Assembly (NCBI GenBank): GCA_938092195.1
Contig: CALKHD010000049.1
Location: 1-20,995 of the forward strand
Length of the DNA stretch: 20,995 nt
Reading direction: 5' to 3'
DNA from: an uncultured Flavobacteriales bacterium
GTDB taxonomy: Bacteria > Bacteroidota > Bacteroidia > Flavobacteriales_D > Sanyastnellaceae
A model generated the notes under the pieces. That model had not been told where the DNA came from, did no database searches, and was given only the letters and a program-made list of their open reading frames with translations. Made by a program: the position numbers and the translations under genes. This document shows positions 1-7,913 of this stretch, piece by piece. Position 1 is the stretch's first letter. Each line of letters opens with the position of its first letter.

Positions 1-747
1 ATACCAATCTGACAAAATGCGGTTAAAAGGCTCGGGGTGTTCCATCATGGGGGCATGACCACACTCGTCGATCCAGTGCAAATCAGCGTCCGGCAAGAGC
101 GCTTTGAATTCATCGGCCACCTCGGGCGGCGTGATGGTGTCGTTCCTGCCCCAAATCAAGCAGGTAGGCTGCTTCATGTTTGGCAAATCTTTCCCCATGT
201 TGTGGCGAATGGCACTCTTGGCGATGGCCAAAATCCGCAGGACCCTGTGGCGGTCATTGACAATGGCGAAGCATTCGTCCACCAATTCGTCGGTGGCATG
301 GCGGGAATCGAAGAACGTCTCCCCCACTTTGTCTCGGATGAACCCCTTGTCTTCTCGCCGGGGGAATGAGCTGCCAAAGGCATTCTCGTATAAGCCACTG
401 CTCGCTGTCAAGGTCAACGATGCCACACGCTCAGGATGACGCTTGGTGTAAATCAATCCAACGTGTCCTCCCAACGAGTTGCCCAAGAGGTGCACCTTGT
501 CTAGGCCCATGTGGTCCAAAAAGCCTGCGACATGCTTGCTCAATGACTTGGCCCCCGTGGCGGCCAAAGGCATGTCGTACAAGGGCAGCATGGGAATGAT
601 GACCCGCATCTTTCCCGCGAAATGAGCAAACAGGTGCTCAAAATTGCTCAGCGCTCCAAACAAACCATGCAGCAGCACAAGAGGGGTTCCCTCCTCTGCA
701 CTCTGCACATATCGGTAGTCACCATCGGTGATCAGCTCCTGTGTCAT
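1..747 (-). CDS. alpha/beta hydrolase, C-terminus cut by the left window edge
   Basis: The reverse strand reads open from an ATG at 747 to the window edge, giving 249 residues without a stop. It has the alpha/beta-hydrolase fold layout. An oxyanion strand LVLLHGLFG lies near residues 23-31, and the nucleophile elbow GNSLGG puts Ser91 in a G-x-S-x-G motif. An acid, Asp203, lies in GRNDTITPP, and the base His231 lies in CGHAPMMEHP. Family members are usually about 250-280 residues, so only a short C-terminal piece should be missing. No signal peptide is visible, so it is probably cytoplasmic. The substrate cannot be told; the closest general resemblance is to the meta-cleavage product hydrolase or esterase type. 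It is divergent from mraZ. From memory, a hydrolase of this kind often sits beside mraZ in flavobacteria, with the GTPase engB nearby. The fold is secure and the function is not. Confidence 0.88.
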   Translation of the reverse strand, partial: MTQELITDGDYRYVQSAEEGTPLVLLHGLFGALSNFEHLFAHFAGKMRVIIPMLPLYDMPLAATGAKSLSKHVAGFLDHMGLDKVHLLGNSLGGHVGLIYTKRHPERVASLTLTASSGLYENAFGSSFPRREDKGFIRDKVGETFFDSRHATDELVDECFAIVNDRHRVLRILAIAKSAIRHNMGKDLPNMKQPTCLIWGRNDTITPPEVADEFKALLPDADLHWIDECGHAPMMEHPEPFNRILSDWY

Positions 748-993
748 TCCACTTGATGTCAATCGTTCAAAGAAAAGGACACTTGAAGGCCCTCTTGGGT
801 TCTCAAACAGCCTCAATGAAGGCCAGTATGTGAACAACACGGGGCTGCCAAGACGGAGATTCACCAACATCCCCCACGATTCCCCACCCATGCAGGCCCA
901 GCACGACTCAGGCACACCACATTGTTTAACAGAGACTTAAGTCGCTTTTCAACAGAACGCACCATCCACAGGTGTGCGTAAATTTTCCACATT

Positions 994-1029
994 GTGTCAG
1001 ATTGTGGGACTCAGTGGCAAATAGTGGGA
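994..1029 (+). promoter_or_regulatory. probable MraZ operator: four direct repeats with 10-bp period
   Basis: GTGTCA (994), GTGGGA (1004), GTGGCA (1014) and GTGGGA (1024) lie exactly 10 bp apart, one helical turn each. MraZ is known in other bacteria to bind three or four direct TGGG-type repeats with about 5-nt spacers upstream of its own gene, and this array fits that. It directly precedes the likely -7 element, so bound MraZ would block the promoter, as expected for autorepression of the dcw operon. The binding itself is inferred. Confidence 0.72.
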
Positions 1030-1038
1030 TAAACCGGC

Positions 1039-1046
1039 TACTTTTG
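1039..1046 (+). promoter_or_regulatory. probable dcw operon promoter, Bacteroidota -7 element
   Basis: TACTTTTG matches the TAnnTTTG -7 consensus of the Bacteroidota primary sigma factor in all fixed positions. The upstream -33 TTTG is not clear, because the region where it should lie is occupied by the GTGGGA repeats. A start site a few bases downstream, near 1052, would leave out the ATG at 1048 and favour the ATG at 1069 as the mraZ start. Confidence 0.5.
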
Positions 1047-1068
1047 GATGGGCCATCGCCCACCCATT

Positions 1069-1572
1069 ATGCTCAACCTCCTCGGAGAATATCACTGTCG
1101 AATCGACGCCAAAGGCCGCGTCAGCTTCCCCGCCAAACTGCGAAAGCAGCTGGACCGGGTGTTGCACGATGGGCTGGTGGTAAACCGAGACATTTTCGAG
1201 GGTTGCCTGGTGGTGTACCCCAAGCCCGAATGGGACAAGGTGAATGCCGAGATGGCCCAGTTGAGCCGCTATGACCGCAGCCATCAGTTGTTTCAGAGGA
1301 AGTTCATGAAGGGGGCCACCCTCATCGAACTCGACGGCTCCGGCCGCCTCCTTCTTCCTGGCGCACTGCTTCCACACGCCGGCATCCAATCCGGCAAAGG
1401 AGGAGACTGCGTGGTCACTGGTTTGGGCGAAAAGATTGAAGTCTGGTCCAAGGCCAGGTTCGAGAAGCACGTCCTCGGAGGGGATGAAGACTTTGATTTC
1501 GGCTCTCTGGCCGAGCAAGTGCGCAAGGACATCGAGCCTTCGCGAACCCCCAACGGATCCAACCGAGACTGA
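1069..1572 (+). CDS. mraZ: transcriptional regulator MraZ
   Basis: MraZ is a ring-forming DNA-binding protein that represses the dcw operon in several bacteria. The 167 residues contain the two AbrB-like half-domains with their signature motifs, DAKGRVSFP at 13-21 and DGSGRLLLP at 89-97. The length is slightly above the usual 145-155 because of a polar tail after residue 140. I chose the ATG at 1069 because the protein then starts MLNLLGEY, like family members, and because an ATG at 1048 would probably lie upstream of the transcription start. The 1048 start would add seven residues (MGHRPPI). The gene opens the cluster, its stop overlaps the rsmH start by one base (TGATG), and the direct repeats at 994-1029 probably serve as its own binding site. 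Confidence 0.93.
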   Translation: MLNLLGEYHCRIDAKGRVSFPAKLRKQLDRVLHDGLVVNRDIFEGCLVVYPKPEWDKVNAEMAQLSRYDRSHQLFQRKFMKGATLIELDGSGRLLLPGALLPHAGIQSGKGGDCVVTGLGEKIEVWSKARFEKHVLGGDEDFDFGSLAEQVRKDIEPSRTPNGSNRD

Positions 1573-2495
1573 TGAGTGCCGCTTACCACGTTCCCGTGCT
1601 GTTTGACGCTGCCCTCGACGGGCTCGCCCTGCAGCCCGCCGGAACGTATGTGGACTGCACCTTTGGTGGCGGCGGTCACAGCCGTGGCATTCTCGATCGG
1701 CTGGGTCCCGAAGGCCGGCTTTTTGGGTTTGACTGCGACCCCGATGCCGCAGTCAACGCCCCGGATGATGACCGCTTTCAGCTCATCCCCGAGAATTTTC
1801 GATTCGCATCCAACTTCCTGCGCATCCAAGGCGTCAAAAAGGTGGACGGCATCCTCGCCGACCTCGGCGTCAGCTCCCATCAATTCGATGCGGAGGACCG
1901 CGGCTTCAGCACCCGTGGCAGCGGAGACCTAGACATGCGCATGGACCCCCGCCTTCCAGAGGGGGCCGAAGAACTCATCAAGAGGATGGGTCCTGATGAA
2001 CTCACCTCGCTGTTTCGGCAATACGGTGAGTTGCAACAGGCCCACAAAGCGACCCGGGCCATTCAGCAGGCCTTGAAAGAGGCCGATGCCCCCGTCATTT
2101 CAACCGCCTGGCTGCAGACTGTTTTGGCGCCGCTCGCACCTTACAACAAGCGCAACCAATACCTGGCCCAAGCTTTTCAAGCGCTTCGCATTGCAGTCAA
2201 TGATGAAATGGGCGCATTGGAAGACCTCCTCAAGGCCAGCCTCCAATTGCTCGATGAAGACGGCCGGTTGGTGGTGATCAGCTACCACAGCTTGGAAGAC
2301 CGGATGGTGAAGCGATTCATGCGCGCAGGAAACTTAGAAGGCGACATCCAGAAAGACTTTCACGGCCGTGCCTTGGTTCCCTTCGACAAAGTCACAGGCA
2401 AGGCCATTGTGGCCGACGCCGAAGAAATGGAACGCAATCCCCGATCCCGCAGCGCGCGATTGAGGGTGGCCTCCCGCAACACCCTCGCCGCATGA
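1572..2495 (+). CDS. rsmH: 16S rRNA (cytosine1402-N4)-methyltransferase RsmH (MraW)
   Basis: RsmH uses S-adenosylmethionine to methylate N4 of C1402 in the decoding centre of 16S rRNA. The 307-residue protein has the family length and motifs: HVPVLFDAALDGL at the N-terminus, the SAM-binding loop TFGGGGHSRG at about 30-39, the acidic strand end GFDCDPDA, the block DGILADLGVSSHQFD, RGFSTRGSGDLDMRMD, and SYHSLEDRMVKRFM near the C-terminus. It is a cytoplasmic enzyme and almost always follows mraZ. Its start overlaps the mraZ stop by one base, and its stop overlaps the ftsL start by four (ATGA), which suggests translational coupling. Identification is secure. Confidence 0.97.
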   Translation: MSAAYHVPVLFDAALDGLALQPAGTYVDCTFGGGGHSRGILDRLGPEGRLFGFDCDPDAAVNAPDDDRFQLIPENFRFASNFLRIQGVKKVDGILADLGVSSHQFDAEDRGFSTRGSGDLDMRMDPRLPEGAEELIKRMGPDELTSLFRQYGELQQAHKATRAIQQALKEADAPVISTAWLQTVLAPLAPYNKRNQYLAQAFQALRIAVNDEMGALEDLLKASLQLLDEDGRLVVISYHSLEDRMVKRFMRAGNLEGDIQKDFHGRALVPFDKVTGKAIVADAEEMERNPRSRSARLRVASRNTLAA

Positions 2496-3043
2496 TTTGG
2501 GGCAAGAAGGGGTCCAAGAAGAAGGCCGCAAAGGGAAACCGCCGGTTGACCGCCCAAGAACAATTGGTGCGCAACATGGCCCAGGATCCCCCTCGCAAGC
2601 GGAAGGCATCCAAAAGCCGGGGACACGCAAAATCCCTGGCTTCCAATGCCGCAGGACCCGCAAAAAACCAGAGGAAAGCCAACCCTGGCACCCACCGCCT
2701 AAGACAGGCCATCTCACGTGTTTTCGCCCCCGTTCGGCGGTCCCTCACTGGAGAATGGCTGGGCGGCCCAGAGGCCATCCGTCACCTTCCATTCGCTGCG
2801 TTTTTGGGCCTGCTGTTCATCGGCTACATCTACCTGCAGTACAAGTACGAATACGACGAACGGGCCATCAAAGAAGGGCGGAAAGAACTCCGGAACCTGA
2901 GGCACCACGAGCAAGCCCTCCGGGGTCGGTTTGAATCCCAATTGCAAAGAAGCCGGCTCGATGAAGCCATGGCCGACGTGGACCTCACCGCACCCAGCAC
3001 GCCTCCTGTCCTTCTTCCCGACGCCACATCACCGAATCCATGA
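2492..3043 (+). CDS. ftsL: FtsL-like cell division protein with a long basic N-terminal tail
   Basis: This 183-residue protein sits between rsmH and ftsI, where ftsL is normally found. It is a bitopic membrane protein with one hydrophobic segment at about 98-115 (LPFAAFLGLLFIGYIYLQ). A periplasmic helix follows at about 117-160, rich in charged residues and fit for a coiled coil. Residues 1-90 are unusually long and basic for FtsL, with about 24 Lys or Arg against three acidic residues. The C-terminus is rich in proline. FtsL normally pairs with a partner coiled-coil protein and activates the FtsW-FtsI synthase at the septum. Sequence conservation in this family is low, so the call rests on topology and position. 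It overlaps both neighbours by four bases. Confidence 0.78.
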   Translation: MIWGKKGSKKKAAKGNRRLTAQEQLVRNMAQDPPRKRKASKSRGHAKSLASNAAGPAKNQRKANPGTHRLRQAISRVFAPVRRSLTGEWLGGPEAIRHLPFAAFLGLLFIGYIYLQYKYEYDERAIKEGRKELRNLRHHEQALRGRFESQLQRSRLDEAMADVDLTAPSTPPVLLPDATSPNP

Positions 3044-5178
3044 ACCGCACCCAACATATCGCCACGCGCGCCTGGGTGCTCTTCGCCACATTCAGCGTAT
3101 TCGGGTTGGCCATCATCGTCAGAATTCTGATGGTGCAGCTCGACCCTGCCCATGCCGCCGGCAATGCCATGTTGCCCCAGCTGCAAACCATCGAGCCCGA
3201 GCGCGGACGCATCCTCTCTGCACAAGGCCACCTGCTCGCTGCCAGTGTGCCACGCTTTGACTTGCACTGGGACCCAACCGTCATCAACACACAAGAAGAA
3301 CGAACGGACTTTTTGGGACTCTTGCCTCAACTCGCAGGGGCGTGCGCTCAAGAATTTGGACGCCGCTCTGCCGCCGAGTGGAGGGACTTTTTGCTGGACG
3401 CCCACCAAGAAGGGACCCGCCGTTACGTGCCCATTGCACGCAACATCGCATGGGACCGGCGCCAAGCCGTGGAGGCCTTCCCCTGGATTTCAGACCGCAG
3501 CCGAAACCGGTCGGGCTTCATGTTCACTGAAAAGCCAAGGCGGGACAAACCGTTCAGCCCACTGGCCAACCGCACCATTGGACTTCACAGACCCGAGGGC
3601 AACAGCGTGGGAATCGAAGCCGCATTTGACTCCGCCCTTTCCGGACAATCAGGAGAGCGCTGGATGAGGCGCATTCACGGAAACTATTGGATCCCGGCCA
3701 CCGATGACTTCGTCCGCACACCAGAACCAGGCCTGGATGTAAGAACCACCCTTGAATTGAGGACCCAAGACGTGGCATCCGACGCACTTCGGGCCCAAAT
3801 GGACCACCACGAAGCCCAATGGGGATGCGCCGTGGTCTTGGAAGTGGCCACAGGCAATGTTGTCGCCATTGCCAACTTGGAAAGGAACGCTGAGACCGGT
3901 CAGTGCAGTGAATCTTACAACCACGCGCTTGGGTCGGCCGTAGAGCCAGGATCCACCTTCAAGTTGGCCAGCATCATGGCCATGCTCGAATCAGGCCGCA
4001 TCCGACCCACAGACACACTCGATACCGGCAACGGCAAACTGAAGCCCGCCAAAGGGTGCTCCCCCATGGAAGACACCAGCCATCCCCAAGGGGGCTATGG
4101 CCCACTGCGCTTGGAAGAGGTGTTTGAGCGCAGCTCCAACGTGGGAACTGCCCTCGCGGTACAACAAACCTTTGGGGCCGACCCTCAAGGCTGGCTGACC
4201 GCCTTGGCCAAAATCGGCATTGGCAACAAACTCGGGATGTCTCTGGCCGGCGAAGGCCAGCCCAAAATGCACGCCTCCATCTCGGAACGGGATTGGAGTG
4301 CCTGCTCCCTCACCTCCATGTCCATCGGATACGAGGTCACCATGACACCCCTCCAAACTGCGGCATTCTACAATTCAATCGCCGCCGACGGCCGGTTGAT
4401 TCGCCCGCGTTTCGCCGACGCCCTGCTCGACGGAGAGAAGGTGGCCGAAGCCTTCCCTGTGCACATCATTCGAGACCGCGTGGCCAGCCGCACGACCATA
4501 TCTGCACTTCAAAGCATGATGGAGCTGGTTTGCGCCCCGGGCGGGCACGGCACAGCAGAAGACATCTTCAGAGACCGTCCATACCGCGTGGCCGGAAAAA
4601 CGGGAACCGCCCGCGCCGTGAAGCCTGGAGGAGGCTATGAAGGTCACCGTGGTTCATTCGTGGGCTACTTCCCCGCTGAACAGCCGGCATACACCATCGC
4701 CGTTGTGGTGCAACGGCCCACCAAAAACGGGTATTACGGAGGCGTCGTGGCTGCACCTGTGTTCCGCGCCATCGCAGACCACCTGTACGGAACCAACCCA
4801 GAATTGGCCACAGATCGGGGCAACCAGCTTGCCGAAAGCCCTCGCCTACCGGTGACCATGAATGGTGAACTGAACACCATTCAAGCCCTGTATGCCGCCT
4901 TCGACATTCCCTTTTTGATTGACACCACAGGGAGCCAAGACATGCCCACGCACGTGGCCGCCAAAACCAACGAGCGAACCGTCACCCTCACCCCAAGGAC
5001 CATCCCAGAAACCGCCATGCCCGATGTGCGTGGCATGTCCCTAAGGGATGCGCTTCAACTCCTCGAACGCCGCGGCGTCCGGGTGGACATCCAGGGCCGA
5101 GGAACAGTTCGCCGACAAAGCATTGCACCGGGAACCGCCCATCGGAACGGACAAACCATTCTGCTCGAACTGTCATGA
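3040..5178 (+). CDS. ftsI: septal peptidoglycan transpeptidase FtsI (PBP3) with one PASTA domain
   Basis: This is a class B penicillin-binding protein that cross-links septal peptidoglycan in the periplasm. The 712 residues show an N-terminal membrane anchor (about 10-30), the dimerisation-domain signature RGRIL near residue 54, and the transpeptidase domain. That domain has all three catalytic motifs: S305-T-F-K308 with the nucleophile serine, S365-S-N367, and K520-T-G-T523. A linker of about 60 residues leads to a single C-terminal PASTA domain at about 660-712 (MPDVRGMSLRDALQLLERRG). PASTA-bearing FtsI is common in Bacteroidota and Firmicutes but absent from E. coli FtsI. It follows ftsL and precedes murE, each with a four-base ATGA overlap. 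FtsW, encoded downstream, is its glycosyltransferase partner. Confidence 0.95.
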   Translation: MNRTQHIATRAWVLFATFSVFGLAIIVRILMVQLDPAHAAGNAMLPQLQTIEPERGRILSAQGHLLAASVPRFDLHWDPTVINTQEERTDFLGLLPQLAGACAQEFGRRSAAEWRDFLLDAHQEGTRRYVPIARNIAWDRRQAVEAFPWISDRSRNRSGFMFTEKPRRDKPFSPLANRTIGLHRPEGNSVGIEAAFDSALSGQSGERWMRRIHGNYWIPATDDFVRTPEPGLDVRTTLELRTQDVASDALRAQMDHHEAQWGCAVVLEVATGNVVAIANLERNAETGQCSESYNHALGSAVEPGSTFKLASIMAMLESGRIRPTDTLDTGNGKLKPAKGCSPMEDTSHPQGGYGPLRLEEVFERSSNVGTALAVQQTFGADPQGWLTALAKIGIGNKLGMSLAGEGQPKMHASISERDWSACSLTSMSIGYEVTMTPLQTAAFYNSIAADGRLIRPRFADALLDGEKVAEAFPVHIIRDRVASRTTISALQSMMELVCAPGGHGTAEDIFRDRPYRVAGKTGTARAVKPGGGYEGHRGSFVGYFPAEQPAYTIAVVVQRPTKNGYYGGVVAAPVFRAIADHLYGTNPELATDRGNQLAESPRLPVTMNGELNTIQALYAAFDIPFLIDTTGSQDMPTHVAAKTNERTVTLTPRTIPETAMPDVRGMSLRDALQLLERRGVRVDIQGRGTVRRQSIAPGTAHRNGQTILLELS

Positions 5179-6671
5179 AGCTGCTGAAAGACATCTTGTA
5201 TGGTGCGCGGATCACCCAGGTCATCGGATCCACCCACATCGCTGTGGAATCTGTGGTTTCGGACAGCCGCCAAGTCAAGCCATTTGGCTGCTTTGTGGCC
5301 ATCAGCGGAACCACAGTGGACGGGCATGAGCACATCCCATCTGCCATCCGCTCGGGAGCCGCAGCCGTGGTCTGCGAAACCCTGCCCAGCCCCGACGACA
5401 TCTCCGACCAAGTGGTTTACATCCAAGTGGAGAGCGCCCGGTCGGCCCTGGGCCATCTGGCCGCCAACTATCACAACAACCCAAGTGAACGGCTCAAAAT
5501 CGTCGCCGTTACGGGGACCAACGGGAAGACCACTGTGGCCACCCTTTTGCACCGTTTGGCGCGGCTTTTTGACCGGAAAGCAGGCTTGGTCAGCACGGTC
5601 GAGAACCGCATTGTAGACCGGGTCGTTCCCGCCACACACACCACCCCAGACCCTGTCGGACTGCAACAGCTGTTTGCCGACATGCTGGACGCTGGCTGCA
5701 CGCACTGCTTCATCGAGGCCAGTTCACACGCCTTGGATCAGCACCGCTTGGCAGGAACCACACTCACTGGCGCGGTCTTCACCAACATCACCCACGACCA
5801 CCTGGACTATCACGGTGATTTCAACGCCTACATCGGCGCCAAGAAATCCCTGTTCGACAACCTTCCAGCTGGCGCATTTGCCCTCACCAATTCAGACGCC
5901 AGGCACGCAGATACCATGGTCCAAAACACCAAAGCGAAAGCCGTGACCTACGGAACGCAGCAGGTGGCCGACCACAAGACGCGGATTGTAGAAAACGGGC
6001 TCGGCGGATTGCAACTGCACATCGATGGTCAGGACCTCTACTCGCGCCTCATTGGTGACTTCAACGCCTCCAACCTGACCGCAGCTTACGCTGTGGCGCG
6101 CGAGCTGGGCTGGAATTCCATGGACACCCTGACCCACCTCTCTTTGCTGGACGCCCCAGAAGGGCGAATGCAGCAGGTAAGGGCAGGAAAAGGCGACGTT
6201 CACGCGATTGTGGACTACGCCCACACGCCCGACGCATTGGCCAAAGTTCTGGAGACCCTCCAAGCCATTCGAACGGCTGGACCTGCATTGGCCACGGGAG
6301 GAGAAGCACGCATCCTTTGCGTGGTTGGCTGCGGCGGCGATCGAGACCGCACCAAGCGGCCCATCATGGCGCAAACGGCAGCCAACCTGGCTGACTTGGT
6401 CATCCTCACCTCGGACAACCCCCGCAGCGAAGACCCCTCTGCCATCATCGCCGAAATGACGGCCGGTTTGGACCCCATCCAAAAGCGCAAGGTGACCTCC
6501 AATGTGGACCGGAGTGAGGCCATTCGTTCTGCCTGCATTCAAGCCCGCCCCGGCGATGTCATTCTGGTCGCTGGCAAGGGCCACGAGAAGTACCAAGATG
6601 TCGCAGGTGAGCGGCTTCCATTCGATGACGTGGCCGTCTTGGCCGAGTCCCTGTCCACCCCAACTCGCTGA
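5175..6671 (+). CDS. murE: UDP-MurNAc-L-Ala-D-Glu:meso-diaminopimelate ligase MurE
   Basis: MurE adds the third residue of the peptidoglycan stem peptide in the cytoplasm, using ATP. The 498-residue protein has the three-domain Mur ligase layout. The N-terminal UDP-binding domain includes SDSRQVKPFGCFVAISG. The ATP-binding P-loop GTNGKTT is at 114-120, followed by the HTTPDP and EASSHALDQHR substrate segments. The C-terminal domain carries D414-N-P-R417. The DNPR motif is the known mark of meso-diaminopimelate specificity, as opposed to lysine-adding enzymes, and fits Gram-negative peptidoglycan. The start overlaps ftsI by four bases. The mraY start follows after three bases. Confidence 0.96.
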   Translation: MKLLKDILYGARITQVIGSTHIAVESVVSDSRQVKPFGCFVAISGTTVDGHEHIPSAIRSGAAAVVCETLPSPDDISDQVVYIQVESARSALGHLAANYHNNPSERLKIVAVTGTNGKTTVATLLHRLARLFDRKAGLVSTVENRIVDRVVPATHTTPDPVGLQQLFADMLDAGCTHCFIEASSHALDQHRLAGTTLTGAVFTNITHDHLDYHGDFNAYIGAKKSLFDNLPAGAFALTNSDARHADTMVQNTKAKAVTYGTQQVADHKTRIVENGLGGLQLHIDGQDLYSRLIGDFNASNLTAAYAVARELGWNSMDTLTHLSLLDAPEGRMQQVRAGKGDVHAIVDYAHTPDALAKVLETLQAIRTAGPALATGGEARILCVVGCGGDRDRTKRPIMAQTAANLADLVILTSDNPRSEDPSAIIAEMTAGLDPIQKRKVTSNVDRSEAIRSACIQARPGDVILVAGKGHEKYQDVAGERLPFDDVAVLAESLSTPTR

Positions 6672-6674
6672 TTG

Positions 6675-7913
6675 ATGCTCTATCACCTCTTCGACCATCT
6701 ACAGCAGATTTCTGACGTTCCCGGTGCAGGCCTGTTCCAGTACATCTCCTTCCGGGCTGCTGCTGCTGCATTGCTTTCTCTCCTGGTGTCAATTGGCATC
6801 GGGCGGCGCATCATCCAATGGCTGCAATTGAAGCAAGTCGGGGAGGTCGTTCGCGATCTCGGTCTGGAAGGTCAAATGCAAAAGCAAGGGACGCCCACCA
6901 TGGGCGGCATCATCATCCTGAGCGCCATCCTCATCCCCACGTTGTTGTTGGCCGATTTGACCAACATCTACATCCAATGCATGCTGTTGGTCACCGTCCT
7001 TTTGGGCGGAATTGGCTTCATCGACGACTACATCAAGGTCTTCAAAAACAACAAGGAAGGCCTGGCGGGCCGGTTCAAGATTGTAGGCCAGGTCGCGGCG
7101 AGTTTAATCGTGGCCACCATGCTCTTCTGGAGCCCCCAAGTTCAAGTAAAAGAGGCCGTTCCCGCCACTTCAGTGGAGGCCCTTGAACAAGGCCTTGAAG
7201 ACACCGATGGAGACGGCTGGGTGAGGGTTGAAAGAAGGTCCTTGAAGACCACCATCCCCTTTGTCAAGAACAATGAATTCGACTACGCCCGACTCACTGA
7301 ATGGGCCACCGATTCACCTTGGGCACAGTTTGCTGTTTTCGCGCTGATCGTCGTGTTCATCGTAACGGCGGTCTCCAATGGCGCCAACCTGACCGACGGC
7401 ATGGACGGCTTGGCTACAGGCACCAGCGCCATCATCGGCATGACGCTGGCCATCCTCGCTTATGTCTCCGGAAATGCAGTTTTTAGTGACTACCTGAACG
7501 TCCTCTTCATTCCCAATTCGGGAGAACTGGTGGTGTTCATTTCTGCCTTTGTGGGCGCTTGCATTGGCTTCCTGTGGTACAACGCCTATCCGGCACAGGT
7601 CTTCATGGGTGACACGGGCAGCCTTGCCCTTGGAGGCATCATCGCCACGTTCGCCATCGCCATTCGCAAAGAGCTTTTGATTCCTGTCCTCTGCGGGATT
7701 TTCCTGATCGAAAACCTCAGTGTGGTCATTCAGGTGGCGTGGTTCCGCCACACCAAGAAAAAGTATGGTGAAGGCCGTCGGGTTTTCCGGATGTCGCCGC
7801 TCCATCACCACTACCAAAAAGGAGGAATGCCGGAGAGCAAAATCACCGCGCGTTTCTGGATTGTCGGCATCCTGCTGGCCGTCATCACCATTGTGACCCT
7901 CAAGGTTCGCTGA
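6675..7913 (+). CDS. mraY: phospho-MurNAc-pentapeptide transferase MraY
   Basis: MraY transfers phospho-MurNAc-pentapeptide to undecaprenyl phosphate, making lipid I at the inner membrane. The 412-residue polytopic protein shows KQGTPTMGGIIIL, the catalytic pair D117-D118 in FIDDYIKVFK, NLTDGMDGLA at about 238-247, the third catalytic aspartate D313 in FMGDTGSLALGG, and MSPLHHHYQKGG. It is longer than the roughly 360 residues of E. coli MraY because of an insert of about 45 residues near 155-205. An insert in this loop is expected in Bacteroidota, but here it contains D176-T-D-G-D-G, which resembles a calcium-binding loop. I chose the ATG at 6675; an in-frame TTG at 6672 directly after the murE stop is the alternative. 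The stop overlaps murD by one base. Confidence 0.95.
   Translation: MLYHLFDHLQQISDVPGAGLFQYISFRAAAAALLSLLVSIGIGRRIIQWLQLKQVGEVVRDLGLEGQMQKQGTPTMGGIIILSAILIPTLLLADLTNIYIQCMLLVTVLLGGIGFIDDYIKVFKNNKEGLAGRFKIVGQVAASLIVATMLFWSPQVQVKEAVPATSVEALEQGLEDTDGDGWVRVERRSLKTTIPFVKNNEFDYARLTEWATDSPWAQFAVFALIVVFIVTAVSNGANLTDGMDGLATGTSAIIGMTLAILAYVSGNAVFSDYLNVLFIPNSGELVVFISAFVGACIGFLWYNAYPAQVFMGDTGSLALGGIIATFAIAIRKELLIPVLCGIFLIENLSVVIQVAWFRHTKKKYGEGRRVFRMSPLHHHYQKGGMPESKITARFWIVGILLAVITIVTLKVR

Larger units (their letters stand above)
748..1068. other. divergent intergenic region between the hydrolase and mraZ
   Basis: This non-coding stretch separates the minus-strand hydrolase from mraZ. Its right end holds the probable MraZ operator and promoter element listed separately. 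On the minus strand a TTTCTTTG sequence (positions 775 down to 768) is one base off the Bacteroidota TAnnTTTG element and about 20 bases from the hydrolase start codon, so it may be that gene's promoter; this is weak. I see no convincing gene, RNA or repeat in 780-980. The short plus-strand frame beginning at 728 overlaps the hydrolase start and resembles no protein. Confidence 0.6.

Noticed and set aside
728..940. 70-residue plus-strand frame in the mraZ upstream region
   Set aside because: It overlaps the hydrolase start, has no motif and ends well before the mraZ operator.
2830..3465. 211-residue minus-strand frame over ftsL and ftsI
   Set aside because: Spans two confident plus-strand genes and resembles no family.
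5892..6698. 268-residue minus-strand frame over murE
   Set aside because: Shadow of murE; no motif and no promoter or start context.
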